DNA of 64,000 nucleotides from Phenylobacterium sp. LH3H17 (GTDB lineage: Bacteria; Pseudomonadota; Alphaproteobacteria; Caulobacterales; Caulobacteraceae): contig NZ_CP101283.1 of assembly GCF_024298925.1 (NCBI RefSeq), positions 124,001-188,000 on the forward strand. The letters run 5' to 3'. The notes under the pieces were generated by a model. It did no database searches and was not told the DNA's origin. It worked only from the letters and a program-made list of their open reading frames with translations. This document shows, piece by piece, positions 35,832-46,000 of the stretch. The translations under genes and the position numbers were made by a program. The stretch's first letter is position 1, and every line of letters begins with the position of its first letter.

Positions 35832-37735
35832 TGATCTTGCGTAACAGCGCCCATGCGGCGATCGCGGGCCTGGTCTGTCTCATGGCGGGCCTGTTCGGGC
35901 TTGCGCCGGCCAGCCTGGCCCAGGCGCGGCCCCCAGCGGAGTCCTACGCCTTCGCCTTCCAGAACGCTGAGATCGCCCTGGTGGTCCAGGAGGTGCTGGG
36001 CGAGGCGGGCGTCGCCTATTCGATCGACCCGACCATCACCGGCCGGCTCACCTTCCGGATCGAGCAGCGACTGACCCGCGAGCAGCTGATCGCGGCCCTC
36101 GAAGCCGTGCTGGCGGCCAACAACATCGCCATGGTCCGAAACGGCGAGCTGCTGGCGATCACCCCGCAGGCCAAAGCCAAGTCCACCGCCGGGATCCGAC
36201 AGGACCCACGGGCCATCGGTCTGGCCGGCTATGAGGTGGTGGCCATTCCGCTGGCCTACGCCCAGCCGACGGAGGTCGCCCGGGCCCTGGAAGCCATCGC
36301 CGCCTCCGACACCGTGCTCTACGCCAACGACAAGCTGGGCCTGCTGCTGCTCGGCGGGTCCGGCGCCCAGCTGCGCGCCGCCCTCGACGCCCTGAAGATC
36401 TTCGACCAGAGCGCCTTCCAGGACAGCCGGATCCAGTGGTTCGAGCTTTCCCAGGCCCAGGCCACGACCGTGGCGGGGGAGCTGGAGCGGATCGTCCAGG
36501 GCGCGGGCCTGGTCGGCGTGACCGTTGTGCCCCTCAAGCGGTTGAACGGGGTCATCGTCTTCGGGCGCTCGGCTGAAGCGCTGGCTGAGATCGCCAAATG
36601 GGTGGCCCGGCTCGACACGCCGGGCAAAGAGGTCTCCTCGACGCTCTGGGTCTATCGCCCGAGCCACACCTCCGCCGAGGCCCTGGCCCGGACCCTCGGC
36701 GGCCTCCTGGGAACCTCATCGGGACAGAGCCTCACCCCGTCGACCGCCTCCGCCCCGATGTCCTCGGCCGCCGGCGCGACTAGCGCGCCGGTCATGGCGC
36801 TCGCGATGGCCGGGCCCGGAACGGGCAACACCGATGAGGAGGTGCGGATCGGGGTTGATCGCGAGAGCAATGCGCTGCTGTTCTTCGCCTCGCCCACCCG
36901 CTGGGTGCAGGTGCAGCGGATCCTGGGCGAGATCGACCGGCCGCAACGCCAGATCCTGATCGAGGCCTCGATCATCGAGGTGACGCTGGGCCGACAGTTC
37001 CAGTTCGGGGTCGACTGGTCGGTGTTCTCCAACGACCTGCAGGTCAGCGCGGTGAACAACAAGACCGGGGTGGTCGCGCCGTCCTTCCCGGGCCTCTCCA
37101 TCACCTTCCTGAACAACAACATCGAGGCCGCGGTGCGGGCGCTGGGTTCGCGCTCGAACATCGAGGTGATCTCGGCCCCGAAGATCATCGCCCTCGACAA
37201 CCGCACCGCCCGCCTGCAGGTGGGCGATCAGGTGCCAATTGTCACCCAGTCGGCCCAGAGCACCAATTCGTCCGACGCCCAGGTGATCAGTTCGGTCGAC
37301 TACCGCAGCACCGGGGTGATCCTGACCGTGACGCCGCGGATCAGCGGCGACAACCAGCTGGTGCTCGAGGTCGCCCAGGAGGTGAGCTCGGTTAGCAAGA
37401 CCAGCACGTCGGGGATCGACTCGCCCACCATCCAGCAGCGGCGATTCGAGAGCGCGCTCATTCTGCGCAACGGCGGGACGGTGGCGCTGGGCGGGCTGAT
37501 CAGCACCAACAAGTCCAGCTCCAACGCCGGCGTCCCGGGCCTGAAGGACATTCCCGTACTGGGCAGCCTGTTCCGCAGCGAGGGCCGCGAGCAGAGCCGC
37601 AGCGAACTTATCGTGCTGCTCAGCGCCACCATCATCGCCGACGCCGCCGACGCCGACCGGGCGATGACGGACTTGGCCTCCGACATGCGCGAGTTGAGGG
37701 CCCGTGGGCTGCTCCCGACCGTCACCCCGCAATAG
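35831..37735 (+). CDS. gspD: Type II secretion system secretin GspD
   Basis: GspD forms the outer-membrane channel. From GTG 35831 the protein has 634 residues with a signal peptide ending near SLAQA. The N0 domain (YAFAFQNAEIALVVQEVLGEAG) is followed by N1/N2 (AYAQPTEVARALEAI; VVPLKRLNGVIVFGRSAEAL) and an N3-like segment with a Ser/Thr/Ala-rich insertion (about 295-330). The secretin core has QILIEASIIEVTL, VISAPKIIALDNRTARLQVGD and VPGLKDIPVLGSLFRS. The start overlaps the previous stop by 1 bp. No pilotin gene or typical S-domain is evident. Confidence 0.93.
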   Translation: MILRNSAHAAIAGLVCLMAGLFGLAPASLAQARPPAESYAFAFQNAEIALVVQEVLGEAGVAYSIDPTITGRLTFRIEQRLTREQLIAALEAVLAANNIAMVRNGELLAITPQAKAKSTAGIRQDPRAIGLAGYEVVAIPLAYAQPTEVARALEAIAASDTVLYANDKLGLLLLGGSGAQLRAALDALKIFDQSAFQDSRIQWFELSQAQATTVAGELERIVQGAGLVGVTVVPLKRLNGVIVFGRSAEALAEIAKWVARLDTPGKEVSSTLWVYRPSHTSAEALARTLGGLLGTSSGQSLTPSTASAPMSSAAGATSAPVMALAMAGPGTGNTDEEVRIGVDRESNALLFFASPTRWVQVQRILGEIDRPQRQILIEASIIEVTLGRQFQFGVDWSVFSNDLQVSAVNNKTGVVAPSFPGLSITFLNNNIEAAVRALGSRSNIEVISAPKIIALDNRTARLQVGDQVPIVTQSAQSTNSSDAQVISSVDYRSTGVILTVTPRISGDNQLVLEVAQEVSSVSKTSTSGIDSPTIQQRRFESALILRNGGTVALGGLISTNKSSSNAGVPGLKDIPVLGSLFRSEGREQSRSELIVLLSATIIADAADADRAMTDLASDMRELRARGLLPTVTPQ

Positions 37736-38420
37736 CGGCTATGCGACGCCCGCGGCCCTTGTATTCGCCTTGGCGATCGCCTTGATCGCCGCGGCGTTGG
37801 TGGGGCGCAGCGTCGCGGCCCTGCGCCTGGCACGCGCCGACATGGCGCGAACCCAGGCCGAGTACGGGCTCGACGGAGCCCATTTCGCGGCCGCCGCCGC
37901 CATCGTGCGTAGCCTCGACGAGGGCCCCTTCGGCTGGAGCCTCTCCACCGATGTGGGCTGGGTCGAGATGCTCGCCGAGCCGGAGGCCGGCAAGCTCGGC
38001 GTCAAGGCGGCGAGCCAGCTGCCGGATGGGATTGTCGCCGCCTTCGGCGTGGCCGATCCCGCGGCGCTGAAGGCGAAGATGGCGCAGATCGACGAGCAGG
38101 ATCTGGCCACGGAGATCGACGAGCTCGATCCCGCGCCGCTCTGGCAGGCCTGCGCGCCGCGCATGATCTCCGCCTTTGGGACGGCCAAGACCTTCACCTA
38201 CGCCGGGCCCGGCGAGCCCCGCGCCGAGCGCGATCTCCCCAACTGGCGGGTAGGCGAGGTCTGGCGTGTGCGGGGCACAACCGCAACGGGTTGGCGCGAC
38301 GACAGGATCGTGAGATTTACAGGAGACGCTCGCCATCCGGCCGCGACAGTCGCGCGGCGGATGGCGCGGAGTCATGTGGGGGAGGGGACATGCGCCGAAA
38401 TACTGAGCGCCGCCGGCTAG
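37704..38420 (+). CDS. GspK-like minor pseudopilin
   Basis: The 238-residue protein starts with GTG at 37704, overlapping the end of gspD by 32 bp. A short leader ends NSG, followed by the hydrophobic YATPAALVFALAIALIAAALVG helix, as in pseudopilins. There is no Glu at +5, which is characteristic of GspK, the tip subunit. The periplasmic part is only about 200 residues, shorter than the about 300 of classical GspK. Position between gspD and gspG supports the assignment. Confidence 0.7.
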   Translation: MGCSRPSPRNSGYATPAALVFALAIALIAAALVGRSVAALRLARADMARTQAEYGLDGAHFAAAAAIVRSLDEGPFGWSLSTDVGWVEMLAEPEAGKLGVKAASQLPDGIVAAFGVADPAALKAKMAQIDEQDLATEIDELDPAPLWQACAPRMISAFGTAKTFTYAGPGEPRAERDLPNWRVGEVWRVRGTTATGWRDDRIVRFTGDARHPAATVARRMARSHVGEGTCAEILSAAG

Positions 38421-38827
38421 ATGGCCAGGCGGGCTACACCCTGACGGAAATCCTAGTAGTCATGGCGATCATCGGCCTGATCGCCGCGATCCTGACCCCC
38501 GGCCTGGTGGGTCAGCTCGGCCGCGCCCGCGCCAAGACCGCCAAGCTCCAGTTGGATTCGATCGCCGCCGGCGTGGAGATGTTTCGCTCCGACGTCGGCC
38601 GGTATCCGACCGAGGCCGAGGGATTGCGCGCCCTGATCAACCAGCCCGGCGACGTGGACGGCTGGACCGGCCCCTACATCAAGGACGGCAAGGTGCTGGA
38701 CGATCCCTGGGGCAACGACGTCGACTACAAGAGCGAGCAGGCGGGGCGGAGCTTCGTGGTGAAGAGCCTGGGCGCCGACGGTCGCGCTGACGGCTCGGGC
38801 CTCGACCGCGACATCACCGCCCCATGA
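38390..38827 (+). CDS. gspG: Major pseudopilin GspG
   Basis: From ATG 38390 (MRRNTERRRLDGQAG) the protein has 145 residues. A basic leader is cleaved after Gly15, then YTLTEILVVMAIIGLIAAIL with Glu at +5. The C-terminal domain has the GspG calcium-loop-type sequence DVGRYPTEAEGLRALINQP and DDPWGNDVDYKS. GspG polymerises into the short periplasmic pseudopilus. A GGAGGGG ribosome site sits immediately upstream. A longer upstream frame exists but is not needed. It overlaps the preceding gene by 31 bp. Confidence 0.94.
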   Translation: MRRNTERRRLDGQAGYTLTEILVVMAIIGLIAAILTPGLVGQLGRARAKTAKLQLDSIAAGVEMFRSDVGRYPTEAEGLRALINQPGDVDGWTGPYIKDGKVLDDPWGNDVDYKSEQAGRSFVVKSLGADGRADGSGLDRDITAP

Positions 38828-39570
38828 CCCCGGCAGCCCCCGCCCTGGTCGTCGCGGGCCTGGCGGGCTTGGCGCTTGGAAGCTTCTCGGTGACCGGCGC
38901 GGTCCGCTTCGAACGCGCCGGGACGGCTCGGTCCGCCCGTTCGGCCTGCGACCGTTGCGCCGCGCCCCTGGGTTTCGCTGAGACCTTGCCGCTTGTCTCC
39001 TACCTGCGCCAGGCTGGCGCCTGCCGGAGCTGCGGCGGGGCCATCGACCCGATCCATGTGGTGGGCGAGGTCGCCGGATGCGCGGTCCTGGTGAGCGCGA
39101 TGTTCGCCGAGGACCCACGACGCGGCCTGCTGATCGCGGCCCTCGGGCTCCTGCTGATCGCCTCGGCCGCCATCGACTGGCGCACCCAGCGCCTGCCAGA
39201 CCGCCTGACTGTCGCCATGGCGGCCGTCGGCGCGACCCTCGCCTGGACCGCGTCGCCCGACCGCCTCCTCGAAGGGCTGGCCGCCGCCGGTTTGACCCTG
39301 GCGATCCTGCTCGGTCTGCGGGCCGTTCGAGGCCGGTTCGCCGCCGACCCAGGCCTGGGCCTTGGCGACGTGAAGCTCCTTGGAGCGCTGGCCCTCTGGC
39401 TGGGCGCGGCGACGCCCTGGGCGGTGGCCTTGGCCGCCGGCTTCGGGCTCCTGCTCGGACGGATCGGTCGAGACGCCGAGGGGCGTATTCCCTTCGGCCC
39501 CGCCATCGCGCTTGGCGCCTGGTGTGTCGGCGTGGCGAGCGAGGTCTCCCCGTGGCCGATGACAGCCTGA
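38824..39570 (+). CDS. gspO: Prepilin peptidase (GspO/PilD)
   Basis: This 248-residue inner-membrane aspartic protease processes and N-methylates the pseudopilins encoded just upstream. Two CxxC pairs lie in the cytoplasmic loop (CDRC at residues about 40-43, CRSC about 63-66). The catalytic aspartates are in AIDWRTQRLPD and in GLGDVKLLGAL. About seven membrane spans follow. It overlaps gspG by 4 bp and gspE by 19 bp. Having its own peptidase makes this locus self-contained. Confidence 0.93.
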   Translation: MTPAAPALVVAGLAGLALGSFSVTGAVRFERAGTARSARSACDRCAAPLGFAETLPLVSYLRQAGACRSCGGAIDPIHVVGEVAGCAVLVSAMFAEDPRRGLLIAALGLLLIASAAIDWRTQRLPDRLTVAMAAVGATLAWTASPDRLLEGLAAAGLTLAILLGLRAVRGRFAADPGLGLGDVKLLGALALWLGAATPWAVALAAGFGLLLGRIGRDAEGRIPFGPAIALGAWCVGVASEVSPWPMTA

Positions 39571-41258
39571 CCTCGGTCTTCGCCAGCGTCGGGCGCTCCA
39601 AGCGCGAGGCGGTGCTGGAGCACCTTCAGGCCGAAAGGCTCGTGGACGCCTCGGCGCTGGCCCGCGCCGAGCTGGTCGCCGGACGCACCGGCCAGCCGAT
39701 CGAGCAGGTCCTGAACCAGCTCGGCAGTCTCTCCGACGACGACCTTGTGGGCGCCTACGCCAAGGTCTGCGGCTGCGAGGTGTGGGAGCCGGCCAAGCTC
39801 TCCCTGACCGGCGATCTTAGCGGGCTGGGCGCCTCCACCGACTTCCTGCGCCGCGCGCGCCTGCTGCCGCTCCGCCGCGCGGCCAAGGCGCTCACCTGCG
39901 CGGCCTGCGATCCGCTGGATGACCAGGCGCTCTCGGGCCTGGTCTTCGCCACGGGATGCGATGTCAGGATCCTGGCCGCGCGGCCGGCCGAGTGGCAGCG
40001 GGCGTTCGACAACGCCTATGGCGCGCCGGGCACGACGGCGCCGGCCCCCGACGAGCGGCGGCTCGAGCGGGAGATCGACCTCGTCAAGGACCGGTCGACG
40101 GAAGGATCGGGCGCCCGGCTGGTGGCCTCGGTGTTCGAGGCCGCGATCGCCGCTGGCGCCTCCGACATCCACTTCGAGCCCACACGCCATGCCCTGCGGG
40201 TGCGCTTGCGGGTGGACGGCCGGCTCATCGACCACCAGGTGGTCTCGGCCGATTTGGCCGCCCCTGCGGTCTCCCGCGTCAAGGTGATCGCCAACCTGAA
40301 CCTGGGCGAGCGCCGCCTGCCGCAGGACGGGCGCACCACCTTCGTGGTCCAGGGCAAACAGGTTGACGTCCGCGTGGCCACCTCGCCGACGGTCTTCGGG
40401 GAGTCGGCGGTGCTGCGGATCCTCGACCGCACCGCCGTGCCGCTAGACCTCGACAGCCTTGGCTTGAGCGAAACCATCGCGGCGATGTTGCGGCGCGCGG
40501 CCCGGGCGGCGCACGGCCTCTTCCTGATCACCGGCCCGACCGGCAGCGGCAAGACCACGACCCTCTACGCCCTGCTCGAGACCTTCGCCGGATCGGGCAA
40601 AAAGGTCCTCAGCGTCGAGGACCCGGTGGAATATCACTTCGACCACGTGTCCCAGACCCAGGTCGCCGCCCAGCTTGGCCTCACCTTCGCCTCGGCGCTG
40701 CGCTCGTTCCTGCGCCAGGACCCCGACATCATCCTGGTGGGCGAGATCCGCGATCCCGAGACCGCGGCGGTGGCCGTGCAGGCCGCCATGACCGGCCACT
40801 TCGTCCTGGCCTCCGTCCACGCCAATGACGCGCTGGCGGTGTTGCCGCGCCTGCGCGACATCGGCGTGGAGCCCTACCAGCTGGCCGCCGGCTTCCGAGG
40901 CGCGGTCGCCCAGCGGCTCGTGCGCCGGCTCTGCCAGGCCTGCGCGGCGCCCGAGCTGCCGAGCGAGCCCGAGCACCTCTTCGCCCATGCGTTGGGCCGG
41001 GCCCCGCCGGCGAGTTTCGCCCATGCCGTGGGCTGCCCGGAGTGCCGCTCGACGGGGTTTCGCGGGAGGATCCCGATCGCCGAGGCCTTCCAGGCCAACG
41101 ACGACCTGCTGCGCGCCGTGGCTGAGCACCGGCCGGCCGCCGAGATCGAGGCGATCGCCCGGGCCGGCGGCCTGAGGGGTATGGCGCACGACGGCTACGA
41201 CAAGGCGCTGAGTGGCCTGACAACGCTCGAGGAAGTGGCCGCGGCGCTCCATGGCTGA
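39552..41258 (+). CDS. gspE: Type II secretion ATPase GspE
   Basis: From GTG 39552 the protein has 568 residues. An N-terminal GspE/MshEN domain (about 1-130) is followed by the ATPase core with Walker A GPTGSGKTTT, an Asp box (VEDPVEYHF), Walker B DPDIILVGEIRDPETA, and a His box (MTGHFVLASVHAND). The CM-type tetracysteine zinc site is complete (LCQAC; GCPEC). GspE powers pseudopilus assembly. An open frame continues further upstream but lies over the prepilin peptidase gene in another frame, so the GTG after it is preferred. Confidence 0.93.
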   Translation: MADDSLTSVFASVGRSKREAVLEHLQAERLVDASALARAELVAGRTGQPIEQVLNQLGSLSDDDLVGAYAKVCGCEVWEPAKLSLTGDLSGLGASTDFLRRARLLPLRRAAKALTCAACDPLDDQALSGLVFATGCDVRILAARPAEWQRAFDNAYGAPGTTAPAPDERRLEREIDLVKDRSTEGSGARLVASVFEAAIAAGASDIHFEPTRHALRVRLRVDGRLIDHQVVSADLAAPAVSRVKVIANLNLGERRLPQDGRTTFVVQGKQVDVRVATSPTVFGESAVLRILDRTAVPLDLDSLGLSETIAAMLRRAARAAHGLFLITGPTGSGKTTTLYALLETFAGSGKKVLSVEDPVEYHFDHVSQTQVAAQLGLTFASALRSFLRQDPDIILVGEIRDPETAAVAVQAAMTGHFVLASVHANDALAVLPRLRDIGVEPYQLAAGFRGAVAQRLVRRLCQACAAPELPSEPEHLFAHALGRAPPASFAHAVGCPECRSTGFRGRIPIAEAFQANDDLLRAVAEHRPAAEIEAIARAGGLRGMAHDGYDKALSGLTTLEEVAAALHG

Positions 41259-42456
41259 GCGGCGGTTCCTCTATCGGGCGATCGACCCCTTCGGCCGCCG
41301 CGTCAAGGGTTCGGTCATCGCCCTCGACGATGCGAGCGCCTTCGAACAGCTGCGGCGCGACGGGCTCTCGCCGCTGTCGCTGCGCGCGACGGCGGCCGCG
41401 GCGTCGAAGGCCAGGCCCGCGGGCCTGCGGCCCCGGGAGTGCGCCGACTTCCTCTCCAACCTGGCCGATCTCCTCCAGGCCGGCGCCGACATCCGCACGG
41501 CCCTGGGCATCCTGGAGGCCCGGTTCGAGCGCCCCGGCGTCAAGGACCTAAGCGCGCGGCTGTCGGACGATATCGCCGGCGGGGAATCCCTGGAGCGCGC
41601 CTTCCTTAAGGCCTTCGGAGAGCGCCAGGCCTTCGTGGCGCCCATGGTCGCAGCCGGCGAGGCGGCCGGAGACCTGCCGGGCGGCCTACAGCGGGCGGCC
41701 GAGGTGATCTATTCCCGGCTCAAGCTGCGCGATCAAATGGTCTCGGTCATGGCCTATCCGGGCTTCGTGCTGGTGAGCGCCATTGGCGCCTTGCTGGTGA
41801 TCCTGCTGTTCATCGTGCCGTCGATCGCGCCCCTGGCCACTGAGATGGGCGCCGAACCGCCGCTCGCCCTGTCGGTCATGATGGCCGCCAGCGACGGCCT
41901 GCGCGCCCATGGCCTGGTGATTGCGATGCTGGGCGCCGCCGGCCTGGCGCTGGTCTGGGTCGCGGGCGTCGCGGGCCTGCTGGACGTGGCGATCGAGCGC
42001 CTGCTGCTGGACGGTCCCGTGCGTCGCACGGTCGCGGGCCTGGTGTTCGGATCCTTCGCCACATCCCTCGGCACCATGCTGGCGGCCGGGACGCCGATCG
42101 GGGAGGCCCTGCGTCTGGCTATCCGGTCCTCGTCGTCCAAGGGCGCCCGGCGCAGGCTCGAACCAGTGGCCCACGCCGTGCGCCAGGGTGAGTACCTCTC
42201 CAACGCGCTCTCCGGCGTCGCCGGTTTCCCGTCCGCAATCGTGCGCCTTGTAGCAGTCGGCGAGGCTTCGAACGCCGTCGGGCAGTTGCTGATGCGCGGC
42301 GGCAAGCTCGAGGAAGACGCCGCTCTACGTCGGATCGAGACCCTCGGGCGCATCGCCGGCCCGGCCCTCATTGTCCTGCTCGGCGCCGTGCTGGGCGTCC
42401 TGATGGGCGGTCTGCTGTCTGGCGTGAGCCAAATGGGACAATCGGTATTGGAATAG
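41251..42456 (+). CDS. gspF: Type II secretion platform protein GspF
   Basis: The 401-residue inner-membrane protein has the two GspF repeats. The first (about 65-190) contains RECADFLSNLADLLQAGADIRTAL and LSDDIAGGESLERAF. The second (about 265-390) contains FATSLGTMLAAGTPIGEAL. Membrane spans lie near residues 165-190, 215-240 and 370-395. It overlaps gspE by 8 bp. The sequence is complete and typical in length. Confidence 0.94.
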   Translation: MAERRFLYRAIDPFGRRVKGSVIALDDASAFEQLRRDGLSPLSLRATAAAASKARPAGLRPRECADFLSNLADLLQAGADIRTALGILEARFERPGVKDLSARLSDDIAGGESLERAFLKAFGERQAFVAPMVAAGEAAGDLPGGLQRAAEVIYSRLKLRDQMVSVMAYPGFVLVSAIGALLVILLFIVPSIAPLATEMGAEPPLALSVMMAASDGLRAHGLVIAMLGAAGLALVWVAGVAGLLDVAIERLLLDGPVRRTVAGLVFGSFATSLGTMLAAGTPIGEALRLAIRSSSSKGARRRLEPVAHAVRQGEYLSNALSGVAGFPSAIVRLVAVGEASNAVGQLLMRGGKLEEDAALRRIETLGRIAGPALIVLLGAVLGVLMGGLLSGVSQMGQSVLE

Positions 42457-42466
42457 GAACAGGATC

Positions 42467-42988
42467 ATGGCGAACAACCAGAAACGCGCAGCCAAGGTCG
42501 GAGCTGCGCCTTGGGCGGCCCTGATGATCCTGGGGACGGCCCTGGCGAACCCGTCGACCGCCCAGCCTTCCGGGGAGCCGCCGCTGGTGAGCGCCTATCT
42601 CGAGCAACTCGCCCAGGCCTGCGGCGGCGCGGCGGCCGGCCGTCTGTCGCCCGATCGAGTCGACCTCAATCGCGACGGGGTCGACGACTGGGTCGTGGAC
42701 GCGGCCCGGCGACCCTGCGTCAAGCCGGTCGCGGGGCTCGCGCGCCAGGGCGATCTCCTGACAGTGTTCGTGAGCCTGAAGGATGGGCGGACCGTCCCGG
42801 CCTTCCAGGCGGTGACCCACGGATCCCGGCTCGAACGGCTGTCGGGCGTGACTACCTTATGGGTGAGCGTCTCGGGGGCGGACTGCGGGGAGCCCGACCC
42901 AGCGGCGAGATGCGATCGGCGGCTGGCCTGGCGGCCCGAGGCCTTCCGCTTCGTTCTTGAGGCCGCCGGGCCAAAGGCCACGCGTTAG
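42467..42988 (+). CDS. Secreted protein of unknown function at the end of the secretion operon
   Basis: The 173-residue protein starts 11 bp after gspF. It has a signal peptide (APWAALMILGTALANPSTAQ) and a mature part with an EF-hand-like loop DLNRDGVDDWVVD (about residues 65-77). There are several cysteines (CGG, RRPC, ADCGEP, RCDRR) likely to form disulfides. The similar N- and C-terminal parts suggest a small soluble periplasmic or exported protein. Its position suggests an accessory or substrate of the secretion system, but no family is recognised. Confidence 0.75.
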   Translation: MANNQKRAAKVGAAPWAALMILGTALANPSTAQPSGEPPLVSAYLEQLAQACGGAAAGRLSPDRVDLNRDGVDDWVVDAARRPCVKPVAGLARQGDLLTVFVSLKDGRTVPAFQAVTHGSRLERLSGVTTLWVSVSGADCGEPDPAARCDRRLAWRPEAFRFVLEAAGPKATR

Positions 42989-43029
42989 AACCCGCTGGGC
43001 CGCCGTTTCGCGGCGGCAGGGGCTCAGGC

Positions 43030-46000
43030 CTATTGGAACACAACCCGGCCGGCTGTCGCTGGTTGCGCCGCCGTCCCGCGCGCCGCGTCGCCGGCATTGC
43101 CGGGGCTCGTGCCCGATCCCGCGACCAGGGACGTCGACATGGTGTCCCGGGCGCCAGCGAAGGCAGACCCGCCCCCGCCCCCACTGCCATAGAGTCCGGG
43201 CTCGTTGGTGCCGCCGATGCCGCCTAGGTATCCGCCACCGCCCCCACCGCCGCCGCCACTCACGCCGTCTCCGTAGCCTTCCCGGCCCTGATAGGGTGCA
43301 TGGCCCGAGGTCGCCGTGGCGCCTGCACCGCCTGGGACCGTCGAATAAGGGTAACCGTCCTGCGCCGTCGCACCGCCGCCCGCCCCGCCGGCGGCTGACG
43401 GCCCATTTCCGGCGCCCCCGCCACCGCCGGCGATCAGCACCGCCGACCCATCCGAATTGCGGATGCCGCTATAGCCGCCGCCGCCGAACCCCCGATAGGT
43501 GCTTCCGCCGCCGATGCCGCCGCCGTTCATTCCAGCCGCTACCGACATGCTGCTGCCGCCGACATGGACCGTGTAGGTAGCGTTGGCGGTCAGGAGCACC
43601 GTACCCCCGGCGTAACCACCTCCGCCGCCGGCCGTGCTGCCGCCACCGGCGCCCCAGACCTTAGCGGCGACCATGAAGGTGTTGGAGGGGATGATTGTCC
43701 AGGTCCCGCCCGCCGAAAGGTCTAGGGGGCCGTCGACCGCGATATTCCAACTCGTCTTTCCAGCCACGGCGGGGGAGATCGCGAAGGTCTTGGATCCGGC
43801 CGAGGTCATCAGCAAGTTGACCGTCCCGGTCGATGTTCCGCCCCGGCCATCGGACACCGTGTAGGAGAAGCTGTCGGGCCCAGTATAGGCGCTGGTCGGG
43901 GTGTATCGCAGGTACGAACCCAGGTTCTGGATGACACCGTGCGGCGAGGTCGCGTCGACGGCGGAATAGGTCAGGGTGTCGCCGTTGGCGTCCAGATCGT
44001 TTGCCTTCGGATCGAACGAAAGCCAGGTGTTGACCGGCAGGCTGGCGTCATCGGCGATCGCCACCGGCGGCGCGTTCGCGGCCGCGGCCGGCACGTGGCT
44101 GTAGCCGCTTGGGGGACTGTAGGTCGTGGCGGCCGATCCGAGTCGGAAATCGCCCTGGGCGACGCCAGCGGGGCAAGACTGGCCGGAAATGGAATAGCCA
44201 GGCTGGGACCCGGAATGGGCGAAATAGGGACCGGGGAAGGGCAGACTGATCGTCGGCCCCAGGGTGTTGTTCTTGTAGATCTTCAAGGTCTTGGCGTCGG
44301 CGTCCAGCGCGAAGCCATAGACATCGTTCACGGCGCCGACGCCGAGACTTGTGGGGTTCGACGTGGTGGCCCACCAGGCGCCAGAGTAGGTGTAGATTCC
44401 GGCGTTGTATTGCGAATAGCCGCCGACATTCCGTGCGACGGAAACATTGTTGGCGATGCCCGGCAGGAGGATTCCGCACTGGAGTTTGACCTCCCAGTAG
44501 AATTTGCCGCTCGCCATGTCATTCGGCGAATAGACGTTCGTGGCCGTCGAGGCTGCCGCCGCGACCGAGAATGCGGTGCCAGACAGAATGACTTGGCTGG
44601 CGTAGACGTCAGCTTGCATGACGTCGAGCGCGCCTAGCAACGGAGGCGTGACCGTCATGCTGACGGTCGCCTGGGCGGTCTCGCCGCGTCCGTCGGAGAG
44701 CATATAGGTGAAGCTGTCCGAACCCGTGAAGTTCGAATTGGGTGTGTAGGTGACGGTCTGGTTGGCGTTGAGCATCGCCACGCCCTTGCCCGGGCTGGTG
44801 ACGGCGGTCATCGTGATGGGGTCGCCGTTCGGATCGCTGTCGTTACGACGCGGATCCAGGACGATGGATGTGTTGCGGGGAATCGTGGCGGCATCGTTCT
44901 GCGCGACCGGCTTGCCGTTTCCGACCGTGAGATTGATCGCGCCGATCGCGGTCAGGGCACCATCGGAGATGGTGTAATTGAAGGTGTCAGGGCCCGCATA
45001 GCCGACGTTCGGCTGGTACTCGATGAGATTGGTCCCCACCAAGGTCGCCGTCCCATTGGCCGGCGTGGTCTTGGCGGTGATGGTCAGGACGTTGGCGTCG
45101 GAATCATAGTCGTTGTCGAGCGGCCGCAGGGCGCTGATTCCGTCGACGAGCGCGGTCGCCCGATCACCCACGACATACTGGTCGGCCACGGCCACCGGCG
45201 CATGATTTGTGGCGGAGCGCACCAGCACCGAGACCCGCGCGCTGGCCGTGCCGTTGTAGCCGTCGGCGATTGTGTAGAGAAAACTGTCAGCTCCGAAATA
45301 GCCGACGTCGGGCGTGTAGGTGATCGACGCGCCGGCATTGTTCGACGTCACGCCGTGCGGGGGATCCTCGACCGAGGTGATGGTGAAGCTATGACCGTCC
45401 TGGTCGCTGTCATTAGTCATCGGGTTGAAGGTGACGGCCACGCCGGTACTGGTGATGCCGTCAGGGTTTGCGATCAGGGGACTATTGGCGGCCGCCGCTG
45501 AGAAGATGCGGAAGTCGCCCAAGGCGACCTGGCCGCTCCCCGTCCGCTTGATCCGAAGATAGCGAAGTGCAACGCCGCCAAGGCTGATTGTGCGCATCGC
45601 CCCGGCCGAGAGGCCGTTCGCCGTGGCCGCGGTCTTCCAGATCGTCCCGTCGGTTGAGTACTCGACGATGGTGCCGTTGATGTCCTCGGCGTCTGCAGTG
45701 ACGCTTGCCACCACTGCGGGAACGACGTCGATGTGGTTAACGTTCTTGACCGAGCCCAGATCGGCCTTGATCCAGGCGCCGACCTCCGTGTTGGTTGCAT
45801 GGATGGTGGCCAGCGCAGTGAACGCGCCGTCCTTCATGCCGTTGGCCGCCGTCAGTCCAGTGGTCCCGGCGTTCGAGGACGCCGTGAAGGCCGTCGGGAT
45901 GATTTCGACGAACTCAGCGCCATTGCTCAACCGAGTGCGGTTGCCGGCGTTATCATAGGTATAGGCGACCTTCTTGCCATCCGCGTCGATCGCCGAAACC

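Noticed and set aside
43160-43640. GC-rich codon repeats in the mosaic gene as a CRISPR or tandem DNA repeat
   Set aside because: The repetitiveness comes from glycine codons of the Gly-rich domain; there are no regular repeats with spacers.
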